NCBI GenBank assembly: GCA_002720865.1
Contig: PBIO01000011.1
Span: 309,726-373,725, forward strand
From: Halobacteriovorax sp.
GTDB lineage: Bacteria; Bdellovibrionota; Bacteriovoracia; Bacteriovoracales; Bacteriovoracaceae
Direction: 5' to 3'
DNA length: 64,000 nt
Every line of letters starts with the position of its first letter. Position 1 is the stretch's first letter. A model generated the notes under the pieces. The model worked only from the letters and a program-made list of their open reading frames with translations. It was not told the origin of the DNA and made no database searches. The translations under genes and the position numbers were made by a program. Positions 18,391 to 27,008 of the stretch are shown piece after piece.

Positions 18391-18453
18391 ACCTTAATTG
18401 TAGGGGTAGATTCTTGAATTAATAGGGGGGAAATTAAAGCCAGCTATACTGGT

Positions 18454-18843
18454 TTATTCTTCTCCATCACTTGGTGGGGAGATTACATCCGTATTAGATT
18501 CAGTAGGAGCTTCAACAATTTCTTCAATTTTTTGAACTCGTCCAAAATCAGTACGAACATCAAACTTTTTATTAGATTCTTTTTTCTCTACGTCACCATC
18601 TTCAGTATCGATAAATTCTATTTTTTTAAGTTTGATCAAGTAATGTCCTCTGGCACCTCTTTGATCTTCAGTGATTCCTTCATTTGAAAGACGATCAAGA
18701 ACAGAGGTCAGATGATACCCATTATCTTTTTCTTTTGCGATAAACTCGAGGATTTGTTGGTTCTCAAGAAGTGATCCGATATAGGTCACTGCCAAAGCAT
18801 TGATTGAAAATGTTAATGCCAAAGCGGTTAAGATCAACTTCAT
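18454..18843 (-). CDS. Small secreted acidic protein, unknown function
   Basis: 129 residues from the ATG at 18843, nine nt after GAGAGG; the ATG at 18852 abuts that site and is unlikely. The signal peptide MKLILTALALTFSINALA is clear. The mature domain is charged, with a C-terminal tail rich in Glu/Pro/Ser. I recognise no family. It lies 64 nt before the barrel-protein gene on the same strand and may be cotranscribed. Confidence 0.65.
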   Translation of the reverse strand: MKLILTALALTFSINALAVTYIGSLLENQQILEFIAKEKDNGYHLTSVLDRLSNEGITEDQRGARGHYLIKLKKIEFIDTEDGDVEKKESNKKFDVRTDFGRVQKIEEIVEAPTESNTDVISPPSDGEE

Positions 18844-18938
18844 TTTTTGCATCCTCTCTGAATAGGCTTTTATTCTGGAGCCATTTTATAGCAAAAAATA
18901 GGCATGAATATCAGTGGCCCTGTAATCTTTTTATAAAG

Positions 18939-19589
18939 CTAAGTCTTCGTAATTAAAAAGATTCCATCTCTAATTGGAAGAAGTGTTCCATAGAGCTCAT
19001 TTGACTGACAAACATAGTCGTTAAGGGCCTGAATATGGGTAGTTGAATTATCAGTAGGCTCTAGCTCTGAAGCAGCTTTTAAGACATTCCCGCTCCAAAG
19101 GACATTATCTACTACAACAATCCCCTTCTCACTCAATCTTGGTATAACCATTTTTAAGTAGTTTAAATAGTTTTGCTTATCAGCGTCGATAAAAACAAGA
19201 TCAAAACTGCCTTCTAGGTTTGGAATAGTTTCTAGAGCAGGACCTATTACTTTTTTTATTTTATTGCCATCGGGAGATTGTCCCCAGTATTTTTTTGAAA
19301 GAGGCGTAAGCTCGTCATCTATATCTAAAGTTATGACCTCTCCATCCATGGGCAAGTTTTCCGCCATGCAAAGAGCGCTATATCCCGTGTAGGTTCCAAT
19401 TTCTAAAACTCGTTTTACTTTTAATGAGCGAACCAGAAAACCAAGTAACGATCCTTCCATCTCTCCAACTAGCATCATCGCCATAGGTATATTTGCCTTA
19501 GTTTCTTCCCCAAGCTCTTTAACAAACTGACTTGGTCGGTTAGATTTACTGATGGCATAGTTTTCAATTTCTTCATTAATAAAATTCAT
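18939..19589 (-). CDS. Class I SAM-dependent O-methyltransferase
   Basis: 216 residues, the size of the bacterial CCoAOMT-like family. SAM motif VLEIGTYTGYSA (about 60-71), acidic residue ending strand 2 (VITLDID), the catalytic metal-binding segment FDLVFIDADKQNY and VVDNVLWSGNV, as in caffeoyl-CoA/catechol O-methyltransferases. It transfers methyl to a hydroxyl of an aromatic or similar small molecule; bacterial substrates are often undefined. AGGGG lies before the ATG. Monocistronic by spacing. Confidence 0.88.
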   Translation of the reverse strand: MNFINEEIENYAISKSNRPSQFVKELGEETKANIPMAMMLVGEMEGSLLGFLVRSLKVKRVLEIGTYTGYSALCMAENLPMDGEVITLDIDDELTPLSKKYWGQSPDGNKIKKVIGPALETIPNLEGSFDLVFIDADKQNYLNYLKMVIPRLSEKGIVVVDNVLWSGNVLKAASELEPTDNSTTHIQALNDYVCQSNELYGTLLPIRDGIFLITKT

Positions 19590-19778
19590 CTGAACCCCTT
19601 TTTACCCGCTTAATATAACGTATTATGACTTAGCAAGGCCACTTATCGATATTATAAGCTGACCGAATAACACCGGAAATTATGACCTTAAGCCCTCTAA
19701 ATTAAATAAATTTTCTCTCCTTTTCACAAAAATTCCGAAAAGTTTCACATACAAATTGATAATTAACGAGGGAAAGAA

Positions 19779-21776
19779 ATGAAATTCATGACATGGGTGC
19801 TTATTTGCGCCATCGTATCTTTTGCATCTATTGCGGAATCAAATGCAAAAACGGTGGTCTTCAAAAATTTCAAAGTAAAGAAACAACTTTTTCAGGAATA
19901 TCAAGGTCCATTTAAAGTTACAGTCCAAGGTGATCATAAAGTCTTGCTTGAAGAAGACGATTCTATAATGAAAAGCCGTGGTATCAAGGACAATCCCTTA
20001 TATCAAAAAATCGTGAAGAGGGTAAAAGAAGAGCTTTTAAACCAGGCTAATAAAATCACAAGTGATACTATTAAATATAATCAGTCTTATGCTCTAGGGG
20101 ATACTAACTTCTCTGGCTTTAAATGGGGCGGTCTTATTGGCGGCGCCGGGATTAATGCTGGTAGAAGACTTTACCCAGACTATACTGCGAGTGAAGATGA
20201 TAAGCGCTGGGTTGTTGAAGATCGCTTTGAAATTGAGGTTGATGCAAAAACTTTTCTCAAGAACTTAAGCGACTCAGGAAGCGTAGAGATTTCTAACTCT
20301 AGTTTAAACGCTTTTGCCGGAATTCGATTTAGGAGAACTTATACTTATATCCATTTTGCTGAGAGCTATCTTAAAGGATTAACTAGAGATTTTGATAAGC
20401 TCTTCTTAGGGTTCTTAAAATTCGGTGGATCACGTTTTCTTTCTCTTGAGGATCATGAATCTATTTCTAGGAAAGATTATTTAAGCGCTCACCTTAGTGC
20501 TGATGCTGAGACTCCCTCTTATTATTTCTTGTCAGCATATGCTGGAGGAACACTTCGCTACAGCAGAGTTAATGACGTTAGTATTCACAGACCAGGCTCA
20601 AGAGATCTTCCAAGAGAAAACGAAATTTTAAGAGTTAGTGTAAATAAAAGTAGAATTACTGGTAAGGCCGTAACAGTTGGGCTACAGGCTGACTTTTTTA
20701 ATTTACTAAAAGTGTCTCTGTTAAGTTTTGAGTATTCTAAAAACTTAAATGAATCAAGTTTTCTTTCAATGAGCTTTAGAACTCATGATGAAGATCTTTT
20801 AGACAATAAAGACTCCATTCTTCATCAAGAGGTAAAAGATGTCTTGAGAGGAAAACTTCCTGAGAACAATTTGGCCCTAATGCCTTTTGTAATTTCAGAA
20901 CAAGATACAAAAAGAGATAGCGAATCCATGAATACTCACCTATTCCTTTTTGATAAAGTTAAAGGGAACTCCACGAGTGAAGTAACTGTTAGAAATAGCT
21001 CTGGCACAAAATATATGTTTAGGCATAATGAAGAAGAGTCTACTTATAAGAAAAGCTGGCTTCAGGCACTTTTTAGCTCTAAAAAAATAAATAAATACAA
21101 AAGAAGAATCACAGATACCGTTAACTTTGAGTATCAAGTTAGAGATGACGAAAGACATCTTAGTCTTGAAGAGATCAAGCTAGACGACGCCGACAAAGCT
21201 TACTTAAGATTTAGTAAAGAGATCAATGCCCCAAAAATCGAAGGTAACTCTAAGAAAAAAGTTAGAAAAGAGCTGGTTTCATTTGGCAAAGTTTATACCA
21301 ATATTGAAGAAAGAGTTTGGAAAAGCTTAGCCGATGGGCATCTTAAAGGAAGCGCTACGATTAGTGTTAATGCTGAGATTGGAGGAATGGGAATTTCAAG
21401 TCTCGAGTCTATTTCAAGCGATGAATGGAAAGGGATCACGAGATGGGTTTGTGTTCGCGTTGATGGAGACAATGACCCTGGCAGACTTAAGAAAGCTCAA
21501 AAGAAATGCTTAAAGTCTCTACGTGAAAGCTTTTCTGAATATAAAAAAGTTTTTGAAGAGGAAGCAAGAGTTAGTGCTCGCGCCCTTAGAAATTTAATCA
21601 GCGGAATTGCAAAGTACGCGAGAGGATTTAATGACCTTGAGTTGATCTTTGGTCAGGAAAACGTTGGTATCTCTGGATATTTTTCCGCCAAAACTCATCA
21701 CGGTTTTCCTTATGTGACTTACTTTACTCTAGGGGACGATCAAGGAAAGGGTCTTATCCAAGATGCCCTTCAGTAA
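19779..21776 (+). CDS. Large secreted protein of unknown function
   Basis: 665 residues. Signal peptide (ends SNAKT) and a strong GAGGG site before the ATG. The mature protein is charged with many Ser/Lys/Glu and alternating beta-like segments; two Cys near the C-terminus (RWVCVRVDG and QKKCLKS) could form a disulfide. No domain recognised. It is flanked upstream by a 189-bp divergent intergenic region and downstream by a terminator, so it is probably transcribed alone. Confidence 0.75.
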   Translation: MKFMTWVLICAIVSFASIAESNAKTVVFKNFKVKKQLFQEYQGPFKVTVQGDHKVLLEEDDSIMKSRGIKDNPLYQKIVKRVKEELLNQANKITSDTIKYNQSYALGDTNFSGFKWGGLIGGAGINAGRRLYPDYTASEDDKRWVVEDRFEIEVDAKTFLKNLSDSGSVEISNSSLNAFAGIRFRRTYTYIHFAESYLKGLTRDFDKLFLGFLKFGGSRFLSLEDHESISRKDYLSAHLSADAETPSYYFLSAYAGGTLRYSRVNDVSIHRPGSRDLPRENEILRVSVNKSRITGKAVTVGLQADFFNLLKVSLLSFEYSKNLNESSFLSMSFRTHDEDLLDNKDSILHQEVKDVLRGKLPENNLALMPFVISEQDTKRDSESMNTHLFLFDKVKGNSTSEVTVRNSSGTKYMFRHNEEESTYKKSWLQALFSSKKINKYKRRITDTVNFEYQVRDDERHLSLEEIKLDDADKAYLRFSKEINAPKIEGNSKKKVRKELVSFGKVYTNIEERVWKSLADGHLKGSATISVNAEIGGMGISSLESISSDEWKGITRWVCVRVDGDNDPGRLKKAQKKCLKSLRESFSEYKKVFEEEARVSARALRNLISGIAKYARGFNDLELIFGQENVGISGYFSAKTHHGFPYVTYFTLGDDQGKGLIQDALQ

Positions 21777-21817
21777 AAAAGGTGTCTAAGTTATTGACAT
21801 CATGACACTAAGAAAGG

Positions 21818-21848
21818 AAAAGGGGTACCAAAATGCCCCTTATTTTTA
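21818..21848 (+). terminator. Probable Rho-independent terminator
   Basis: AAGGGG-N10-CCCCTT followed by ATTTTTAT, 42 nt after the stop at 21776. Modest stem (6 bp) but well placed between the secreted-protein gene and the aromatic amino-acid operon. The remaining 124 bp up to 21973 should contain that operon's promoter; I could not fix -35/-10 elements with confidence. Confidence 0.6.
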
Positions 21849-21972
21849 TCATAATTCCAGCTACTTATAACCATAAGTAGGTATTAAGGAACAGGCACTT
21901 GTTTTGCAGTATAAGAGCCATAACAAAGCTCTAGAGATGGATTTCAAAGGCTATTAAAAAAAGGAAACTGCG

Positions 21973-23073
21973 ATGGAAATCACACCTCTAAATAAATGGA
22001 TACCAAATCTTAAAAGACCACTTGTCATTGCTGGTCCCTGCTCTGCTGAAACTGAAGAGCAATGTTTAAGTGTGGCTAGAAATATAGTTCAGCAAGAAGA
22101 CGTTCGAGTTTTTAGGGCTGGTATTTGGAAACCAAGAACTAGACCGGGAACTTTTGAAGGTGTTGGAGAGGAAGGATTACCTTGGCTTCAAAAAGTAAAA
22201 GAAGAAACGGGACTATTAACTTCTTGTGAAGTTGCAACGGCCGCTCACGCAGAACTGGCCCTTAAATACGGTGTTGATATTCTATGGATCGGTGCTAGAA
22301 CTTCGGCCAATCCTTTTGCGGTACAAGAAATTGCTGATGCCTTAAAAGGAACCAGAGTTCCAGTTCTTGTAAAAAATCCAATCAACGCTGATCTTGCCTT
22401 ATGGGTTGGAGCGATTGAAAGGATTGCCACAGCAGGAATAACGAAAATTGGTGCCATACACAGAGGCTTTTCTACTCATGAAAAAACCATGTACAGAAAT
22501 AGACCTCTTTGGAGAATCCCTATTGAGCTAAAAAGTAAAATCCCTGGGCTCCCAATCATTTGCGACCCTAGTCATATTGCAGGAACAAGAGATCTAATTC
22601 AAAAGGTTTCACAAAAAGCTATGGACGTTGACTTTGAAGGATTGATGATTGAGACACACTGCAATCCAGACGAAGCTTGGTCAGATGCAAAGCAACAAGT
22701 TACTCCTAGTCGACTTTCAGAGATTCTATCTTCAATCTCGGTTCGTACTGAATATTCTCATGATAGAAACTTTGAGCAGGAACTTGATGATCTAAGAGAT
22801 AAGATTGACCGCGTTGATAATGAGCTACTAGAGAGCCTACAAGAAAGAATGAAGATCGTTGACTCTATTGGTAAGGCCAAGATAAACGCTAATATTACGG
22901 CCCTTCAAGTTCACCGAATGGAAGAGCTAATGAATAAGAGAATGCAGATTGCCGAAGCGTTAGGACTTAATCCACAATATATAAAAGAAATATATGATGT
23001 GATTCATGATCACTCTGTAAAAGTACAAACACAAATGATGCTCGATTCGCAAACTAACAAAGTAGAAAAATAG
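21973..23073 (+). CDS. Bifunctional DAHP synthase / chorismate mutase
   Basis: 366 residues. Residues 1-260 are a type I-beta 3-deoxy-D-arabino-heptulosonate-7-phosphate synthase (AGPCSAE, RAGIWKPRTRPGTFEG, LVKNP, GAIHRGFS, CDPSHIAG), joining phosphoenolpyruvate and erythrose-4-phosphate at the entry of the shikimate pathway. Residues about 268-355 are an AroQ-type chorismate mutase (LDDLRDKIDRVDNELLESLQ...). The mutase on the C-terminus is known in Bacteroidetes-type fusions and usually makes the synthase feedback-sensitive to prephenate or its own active-site state. First gene of the Phe/Tyr operon, with GGAAACTGCG before the ATG. Confidence 0.93.
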   Translation: MEITPLNKWIPNLKRPLVIAGPCSAETEEQCLSVARNIVQQEDVRVFRAGIWKPRTRPGTFEGVGEEGLPWLQKVKEETGLLTSCEVATAAHAELALKYGVDILWIGARTSANPFAVQEIADALKGTRVPVLVKNPINADLALWVGAIERIATAGITKIGAIHRGFSTHEKTMYRNRPLWRIPIELKSKIPGLPIICDPSHIAGTRDLIQKVSQKAMDVDFEGLMIETHCNPDEAWSDAKQQVTPSRLSEILSSISVRTEYSHDRNFEQELDDLRDKIDRVDNELLESLQERMKIVDSIGKAKINANITALQVHRMEELMNKRMQIAEALGLNPQYIKEIYDVIHDHSVKVQTQMMLDSQTNKVEK

Positions 23074-24228
23074 ATGCCGTTTTCCCATCGAATACAAGCA
23101 GTAGAAGGTTCTAAATCGGTGGGTCTTGCTTCCCTTGTTGGAAAATTAAAAAGCGAGGGGCATGATATTATCGGTCTTCATGTGGGGGAACCAGACTTCC
23201 CTCCTCCTCAAGAAGTCATAGAAGCAACACAGAAAGCACTTTCAGATTTACAAGTTCGCTACTCACTAGTCCCAGGGATTCCTGAACTTAGAGAAGCCAT
23301 TGCAGATAGATTCTCCAGTCGCTCTGGAAAAAAAGTAAACCTTGAGAATATTTTAGTTAGCAATGGATCTAAGCAGATCCTTTATAATATCTTTCAATGT
23401 TTTATCCACGAAGGCGATGAAGTTATAATTCCGGCACCCTACTGGGTAACATTCCCGGAATCTATTAAACTAGCGGGAGGAACCCCCGTTATTGTTAAGT
23501 CAAGAGATGATCTAGGCCTTGACCTAGAAGCAATTGAAGAGGCCATTACCCCAAAGACTAAAATGATTCTCTTTAATACTCCTAATAATCCTTCTTCCGC
23601 TGTTTATGCCAAGGAGGACTTATTAAAAGTTGGAGAGCTAGCTAAGAAACACGATCTTCTGGTGGTATCTGATGAAGCCTATGAATCACTGGTTTTTGAA
23701 CCAAATGTTCATACAAGTATAGCTTCACTTTCTGATGATCTTTTTCAAAGAACAATAACTGTTCAAACTTTAAGTAAGTCTCATTGCCTTACTGGCTACC
23801 GCGTGGGCTATATGATCGCCCCAACTAAGTTTATAGAGCCAGTCAATAAACTCCAGTCCCATCTTAATGGAAATGTTTGTACCTTTGCTCAATACGGAGC
23901 TCTAAAAGCTCTAACCATGGATCAAACTTACTTTGAAGACATGGTAGCGACAATGGTCAAAAGAAAGGACCTGGCCTACGGGCTAACAAAAGAAATTTTT
24001 AAATGCCATGAACCTCAGGGAGCTTTTTACCTTTTCCCAAGTTTAGATGGCTACGAAGATAGGTTTAAAACATGCAACGAAGCAGCTGAGTTTATTTTAA
24101 AAGAGGCCAAGGTCGCCCTTCTACCAGGTTCAGCCTTTGGAATAGATGGGTACCTTAGAATTTCTTTTGCAAGTCATGAAGATGTTCTAACTGAGGCCCT
24201 AGGCAGAATCAAGGAGGCTTTAAAGTGA
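23074..24228 (+). CDS. Class I aminotransferase (aromatic/aspartate type)
   Basis: 384 residues. Fold type I PLP enzyme: substrate-binding LHVGEPDFPPP, VSNGSKQILY, PNNPSS, VVSDEAYESL, and the Schiff-base Lys in TLSKSHCLTGYRVGY. Close to aspartate aminotransferase subgroup 1-gamma. In this operon it probably transaminates prephenate to arogenate or phenylpyruvate/hydroxyphenylpyruvate to Phe/Tyr. The start directly abuts the upstream stop, and its end overlaps tyrA by 4 nt. Confidence 0.9.
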   Translation: MPFSHRIQAVEGSKSVGLASLVGKLKSEGHDIIGLHVGEPDFPPPQEVIEATQKALSDLQVRYSLVPGIPELREAIADRFSSRSGKKVNLENILVSNGSKQILYNIFQCFIHEGDEVIIPAPYWVTFPESIKLAGGTPVIVKSRDDLGLDLEAIEEAITPKTKMILFNTPNNPSSAVYAKEDLLKVGELAKKHDLLVVSDEAYESLVFEPNVHTSIASLSDDLFQRTITVQTLSKSHCLTGYRVGYMIAPTKFIEPVNKLQSHLNGNVCTFAQYGALKALTMDQTYFEDMVATMVKRKDLAYGLTKEIFKCHEPQGAFYLFPSLDGYEDRFKTCNEAAEFILKEAKVALLPGSAFGIDGYLRISFASHEDVLTEALGRIKEALK

Positions 24229-24962
24229 AAGTAGGTCTTATTGGTTTTGGTCGTCTAGGTAAACTTATTACAAAATACATCGCTCAAGATGCTGATGTCA
24301 TCGTATACGAAAAGTTCCCAACCGATACTACAGAAGAAGAAATTAAAAAGCTTGGAGCAAAAGCAGGCACCCTAGAAGAAGCCTGTGAATGCCCTCTAGT
24401 TATTCCGTTCGTACCAATCAGTGAGTTTGAAAACACCTTGAACGAAATGAAACCCTTTCTTAAAGCTGGAACCCTAGTTGCAGATGTATGTTCCGTAAAA
24501 TCTCATCCTATAGAAGTTATGGAAAAACATCTTCCAAAAGATGTTCAGATTTTAGGAACTCACCCTATGTTTGGTCCTGACTCTGCTAAAGAGTCACTCT
24601 TTGGCTGCAAGATTGTCGTATGTAGAGTTCGAATTGAAGATAAATTGTATGCAGATATTTTAAGTTATTTAAATAATCATGGCCTTAAAGTTATTGAGTC
24701 ATCAGCTGATAAACATGATGAAGAAATAAGTCATTCACTTCTTCTAACTCACTTTATTGGAAGAACTCTAATGGACCTCGGTACTGAAAAGCTTAATATC
24801 GACACAAAAGGTTATAGAAGACTGATGAAAATTCTTCAAACTGTTGAAAATGATTCCTGGCAACTTTTTGTCGATATGAATAAATACAATCCCTATAGTG
24901 AATCTACCCGAAAAGAATTTTTAGAGTCACTTAATAAAGTAAATAAGAGGATTACTGAATGA
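24225..24962 (+). CDS. tyrA: Prephenate dehydrogenase
   Basis: 245 residues. N-terminal Rossmann motif GLIGFGRLGKL, then the family segment ADVCSVKSHP and GTHPMFGPDSAKES (with the conserved His and Gly), and a helical dimerisation domain. Converts prephenate to 4-hydroxyphenylpyruvate, or arogenate to Tyr, with NAD(P). It lacks the ACT domain found in longer TyrA proteins. Start GTG overlaps the previous stop as GTGA; the end overlaps pheA by 4 nt. Confidence 0.9.
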   Translation: MKVGLIGFGRLGKLITKYIAQDADVIVYEKFPTDTTEEEIKKLGAKAGTLEEACECPLVIPFVPISEFENTLNEMKPFLKAGTLVADVCSVKSHPIEVMEKHLPKDVQILGTHPMFGPDSAKESLFGCKIVVCRVRIEDKLYADILSYLNNHGLKVIESSADKHDEEISHSLLLTHFIGRTLMDLGTEKLNIDTKGYRRLMKILQTVENDSWQLFVDMNKYNPYSESTRKEFLESLNKVNKRITE

Positions 24963-25780
24963 AAGTTGCCTTTCAAGGAACAAAGGGCGCTTATTCAGAA
25001 GAAGCTCTCAAAAGATATTTTGGCGACTCAGCGATTCCAGTTGGCTTTGAGCTCTCGGAACAAGTCGGTGATGCATTAGAGGCTGAAGAAGTGGCCATGG
25101 GAATTCTTCCCGTAGAAAACTCTATCGCCGGTAATGTGGCCATAAATATGGACCTTCTTTATCAGCATAATTTCTTTGTCATTGGTGAGCTCTACCTACC
25201 AATTCATCACTGCCTTATGGCAAGACCTGGTGTGAAACTAGAAGACATTAAAAGTGTACACAGCCATCCTGTAGCATTAGAGCAGTGCCGAGACTTTTTA
25301 AACCGTCACAATATTAGGCCTATACCGGACTTTGATACTGCCGGGGCTTCAAAAAATCTCGTCTCTAGAAAATCTAAAGATCAAGGTACTATTTCTTCTA
25401 GACTTTGCGCCGAATACTACGGACTAGAAATTTTGAATGATGATGTTCAAAAGGTTAAGCATAATATCACCCGTTTTCAGGTCTTTGTTAAAGAAAGTAA
25501 TATTCCCGACGGTATTCTACAAGAAAAGACCAGCATCGCCTTTACCACAAAACACCATCCCGGAGCACTCCTTGGCTGTCTTCAGGAATTTGCCAAAGCC
25601 GATATCAACTTGACCAGACTTGAATCAAGACCCATCCCAGAAAATCCTTTCGCCTATATCTTCTTCGTAGATTTCATGGGCGCACTAAATGATAAAAAAG
25701 TAAAAGACACCCTTATCAATTTAAGAAGCGACGCCGACCATATTAAAGTCTTAGGCTCTTACCCAATCGCTTCTAAATAA
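24959..25780 (+). CDS. pheA: Prephenate dehydratase with ACT domain
   Basis: 273 residues. PDT domain: VAFQGTKGAYSEEAL at the start, GILPVENSIAGNV, and the N-K-T-R-type site here KHNITRFQVF. The C-terminal ACT domain includes HHPGALLGCLQEF and the Phe-binding ESRP motif (LESRPIPENP), so phenylalanine feedback inhibition is expected. Makes phenylpyruvate. Last gene of the operon, ATGA-coupled to tyrA. Its 3' end overlaps the convergent gene by 22 bp. With the upstream fused synthase/mutase the operon covers pathway entry and both final branches. Confidence 0.93.
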   Translation: MKVAFQGTKGAYSEEALKRYFGDSAIPVGFELSEQVGDALEAEEVAMGILPVENSIAGNVAINMDLLYQHNFFVIGELYLPIHHCLMARPGVKLEDIKSVHSHPVALEQCRDFLNRHNIRPIPDFDTAGASKNLVSRKSKDQGTISSRLCAEYYGLEILNDDVQKVKHNITRFQVFVKESNIPDGILQEKTSIAFTTKHHPGALLGCLQEFAKADINLTRLESRPIPENPFAYIFFVDFMGALNDKKVKDTLINLRSDADHIKVLGSYPIASK

Positions 25781-26208
25781 TCCCATGATTTTTTAATCGA
25801 TTCGTTTGTGAGTTCAGAATAGTCTTTATGAATAGATATTTTAGTAAACAAATCTGGAAATAAAGTATGAATCTTCTCCGCCGACTTAGCACCTTCGCCA
25901 ATTCCGGCAATGGCCATTTTTCTTGGTTTTTGCTCCATGCTTTGAAAGAAGACCTCAATCATTCTTGGAACGAGGAGTTCTCCGCCTTCATGAAAGAGAA
26001 CACCGTCGGGGGCGCAGGGGGCGAGAATAAGACAATTATCTTCTTTAGCAGCTTGTAGCCAAGGCTCAAAACTTTTATGAATACTTTCTTTAGATTGTTC
26101 CCCATCAGAAAGGGCCAAAAGGATTTTCTCCACACTATCAGGAATAAATAATCCCACATCGATGAGAGTTTTTCCGCCGCCAAAAATTTTTATAAAATTG
26201 AATTCCAT
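25759..26208 (-). CDS. Truncated, probably inactive alpha/beta-hydrolase-like protein
   Basis: 149 residues. The order of elements follows a PHB-depolymerase-type esterase: a first strand KILLALSDG, CLILAPCAPDG, then LVPRMIEVFFQSM and strand-elbow-helix RKMAIAGIGEGAKSAEKIH followed by LFPDLFTKISIH. The elbow reads GIGEG where an esterase has GxSxG, so the nucleophile is Glu105, and the Asp and His of a triad are absent because the protein stops early. Either a diverged binding protein or a decaying gene. The fold assignment is by eye. Its 3' end overlaps pheA. Confidence 0.55.
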   Translation of the reverse strand: MEFNFIKIFGGGKTLIDVGLFIPDSVEKILLALSDGEQSKESIHKSFEPWLQAAKEDNCLILAPCAPDGVLFHEGGELLVPRMIEVFFQSMEQKPRKMAIAGIGEGAKSAEKIHTLFPDLFTKISIHKDYSELTNESIKKSWDYLEAIG

Positions 26209-26240
26209 GGGTTGATTATACAGGAACTATGAATACTACT

Positions 26241-27005
26241 CTACTTCAATTCCTCAATAATCTCTTGGCAAAGTTGAGTATTATTAGTGGTGATAAAGTC
26301 CACACCTTTCTTCAAGTATTTCTTAATCTTACGTTTGGAGTCTTTAGTATAAACACCAACAAGTTTACCTTGAGCTTTAAGCTTCTTAACTTTAGATTTG
26401 TGGACGTACTTAAGATCTACCCCATCGAACTTACTAAAGTCTCCGAAGTAACCATATTTTTTCAGTAGGACAGTTTTAACCTTTTTAAAAAATGGATCTT
26501 CTAAACGCTTCTTTTCAACCTTGGCCAAGGCACTTGGTTTAAACGAGATAATAAGAACTTTTTCCGGTCGATCCGAATAATATCTTTTGATCGTTTCAAA
26601 ATCATCTTCAGTGATTGTATCTTTAAGCTCGATAAATTGAGTTGAATCAAAAGCTGATAAGGCCTTTAAAGCTTCATCAAATGTTGGAACTTTCTCACCA
26701 TTTTCTAAAAGGCATTTCTCATCGATTTCTTTTAGAGTGACTTCATGTACGTTCAGACCTTTCGGGCAAGCTCCGCCCTTTATCAACCTTTTAAAGACTT
26801 CATCATGATAAACAATCGTTTTATTATCTTTAGTATGATGAAGATCAAACTCAATTGCGCTGGTACCAAACTGACTTGCGGCCATCAAGGCTGCCATGGA
26901 GTTTTCAATTTCCCCAAAGCCTTTTGCTCTGTGTGAAACGCAAAAAGGCTTCGCCAAAAGTGAAGACGAAGCCATTAAGATAATTAGTGTAAAAAGAGTT
27001 TTAAT
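26241..27005 (-). CDS. Exported glycerophosphodiester phosphodiesterase, probable ATT start
   Basis: GDPD domain from SHRAKGFGEIENS (catalytic His-Arg, Glu-Asn) through AIEFDLHHTKDN and VYHDEVF; hydrolyses glycerophosphodiesters to glycerol-3-phosphate plus alcohol. The first ATG (26975) cuts into a signal peptide. Extending in frame to ATT at 27005 gives MKTLFTLIILMASSSLLA (ATT read as Met), a complete signal peptide, seven nt after GGAG. I therefore choose ATT and 254 residues. The upstream gene ends in the same frame with TAA one codon before, so no other upstream start is possible. Translation is probably coupled to that gene. Confidence 0.8.
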   Translation of the reverse strand: MKTLFTLIILMASSSLLAKPFCVSHRAKGFGEIENSMAALMAASQFGTSAIEFDLHHTKDNKTIVYHDEVFKRLIKGGACPKGLNVHEVTLKEIDEKCLLENGEKVPTFDEALKALSAFDSTQFIELKDTITEDDFETIKRYYSDRPEKVLIISFKPSALAKVEKKRLEDPFFKKVKTVLLKKYGYFGDFSKFDGVDLKYVHKSKVKKLKAQGKLVGVYTKDSKRKIKKYLKKGVDFITTNNTQLCQEIIEELK

Positions 27006-27008
27006 AAA

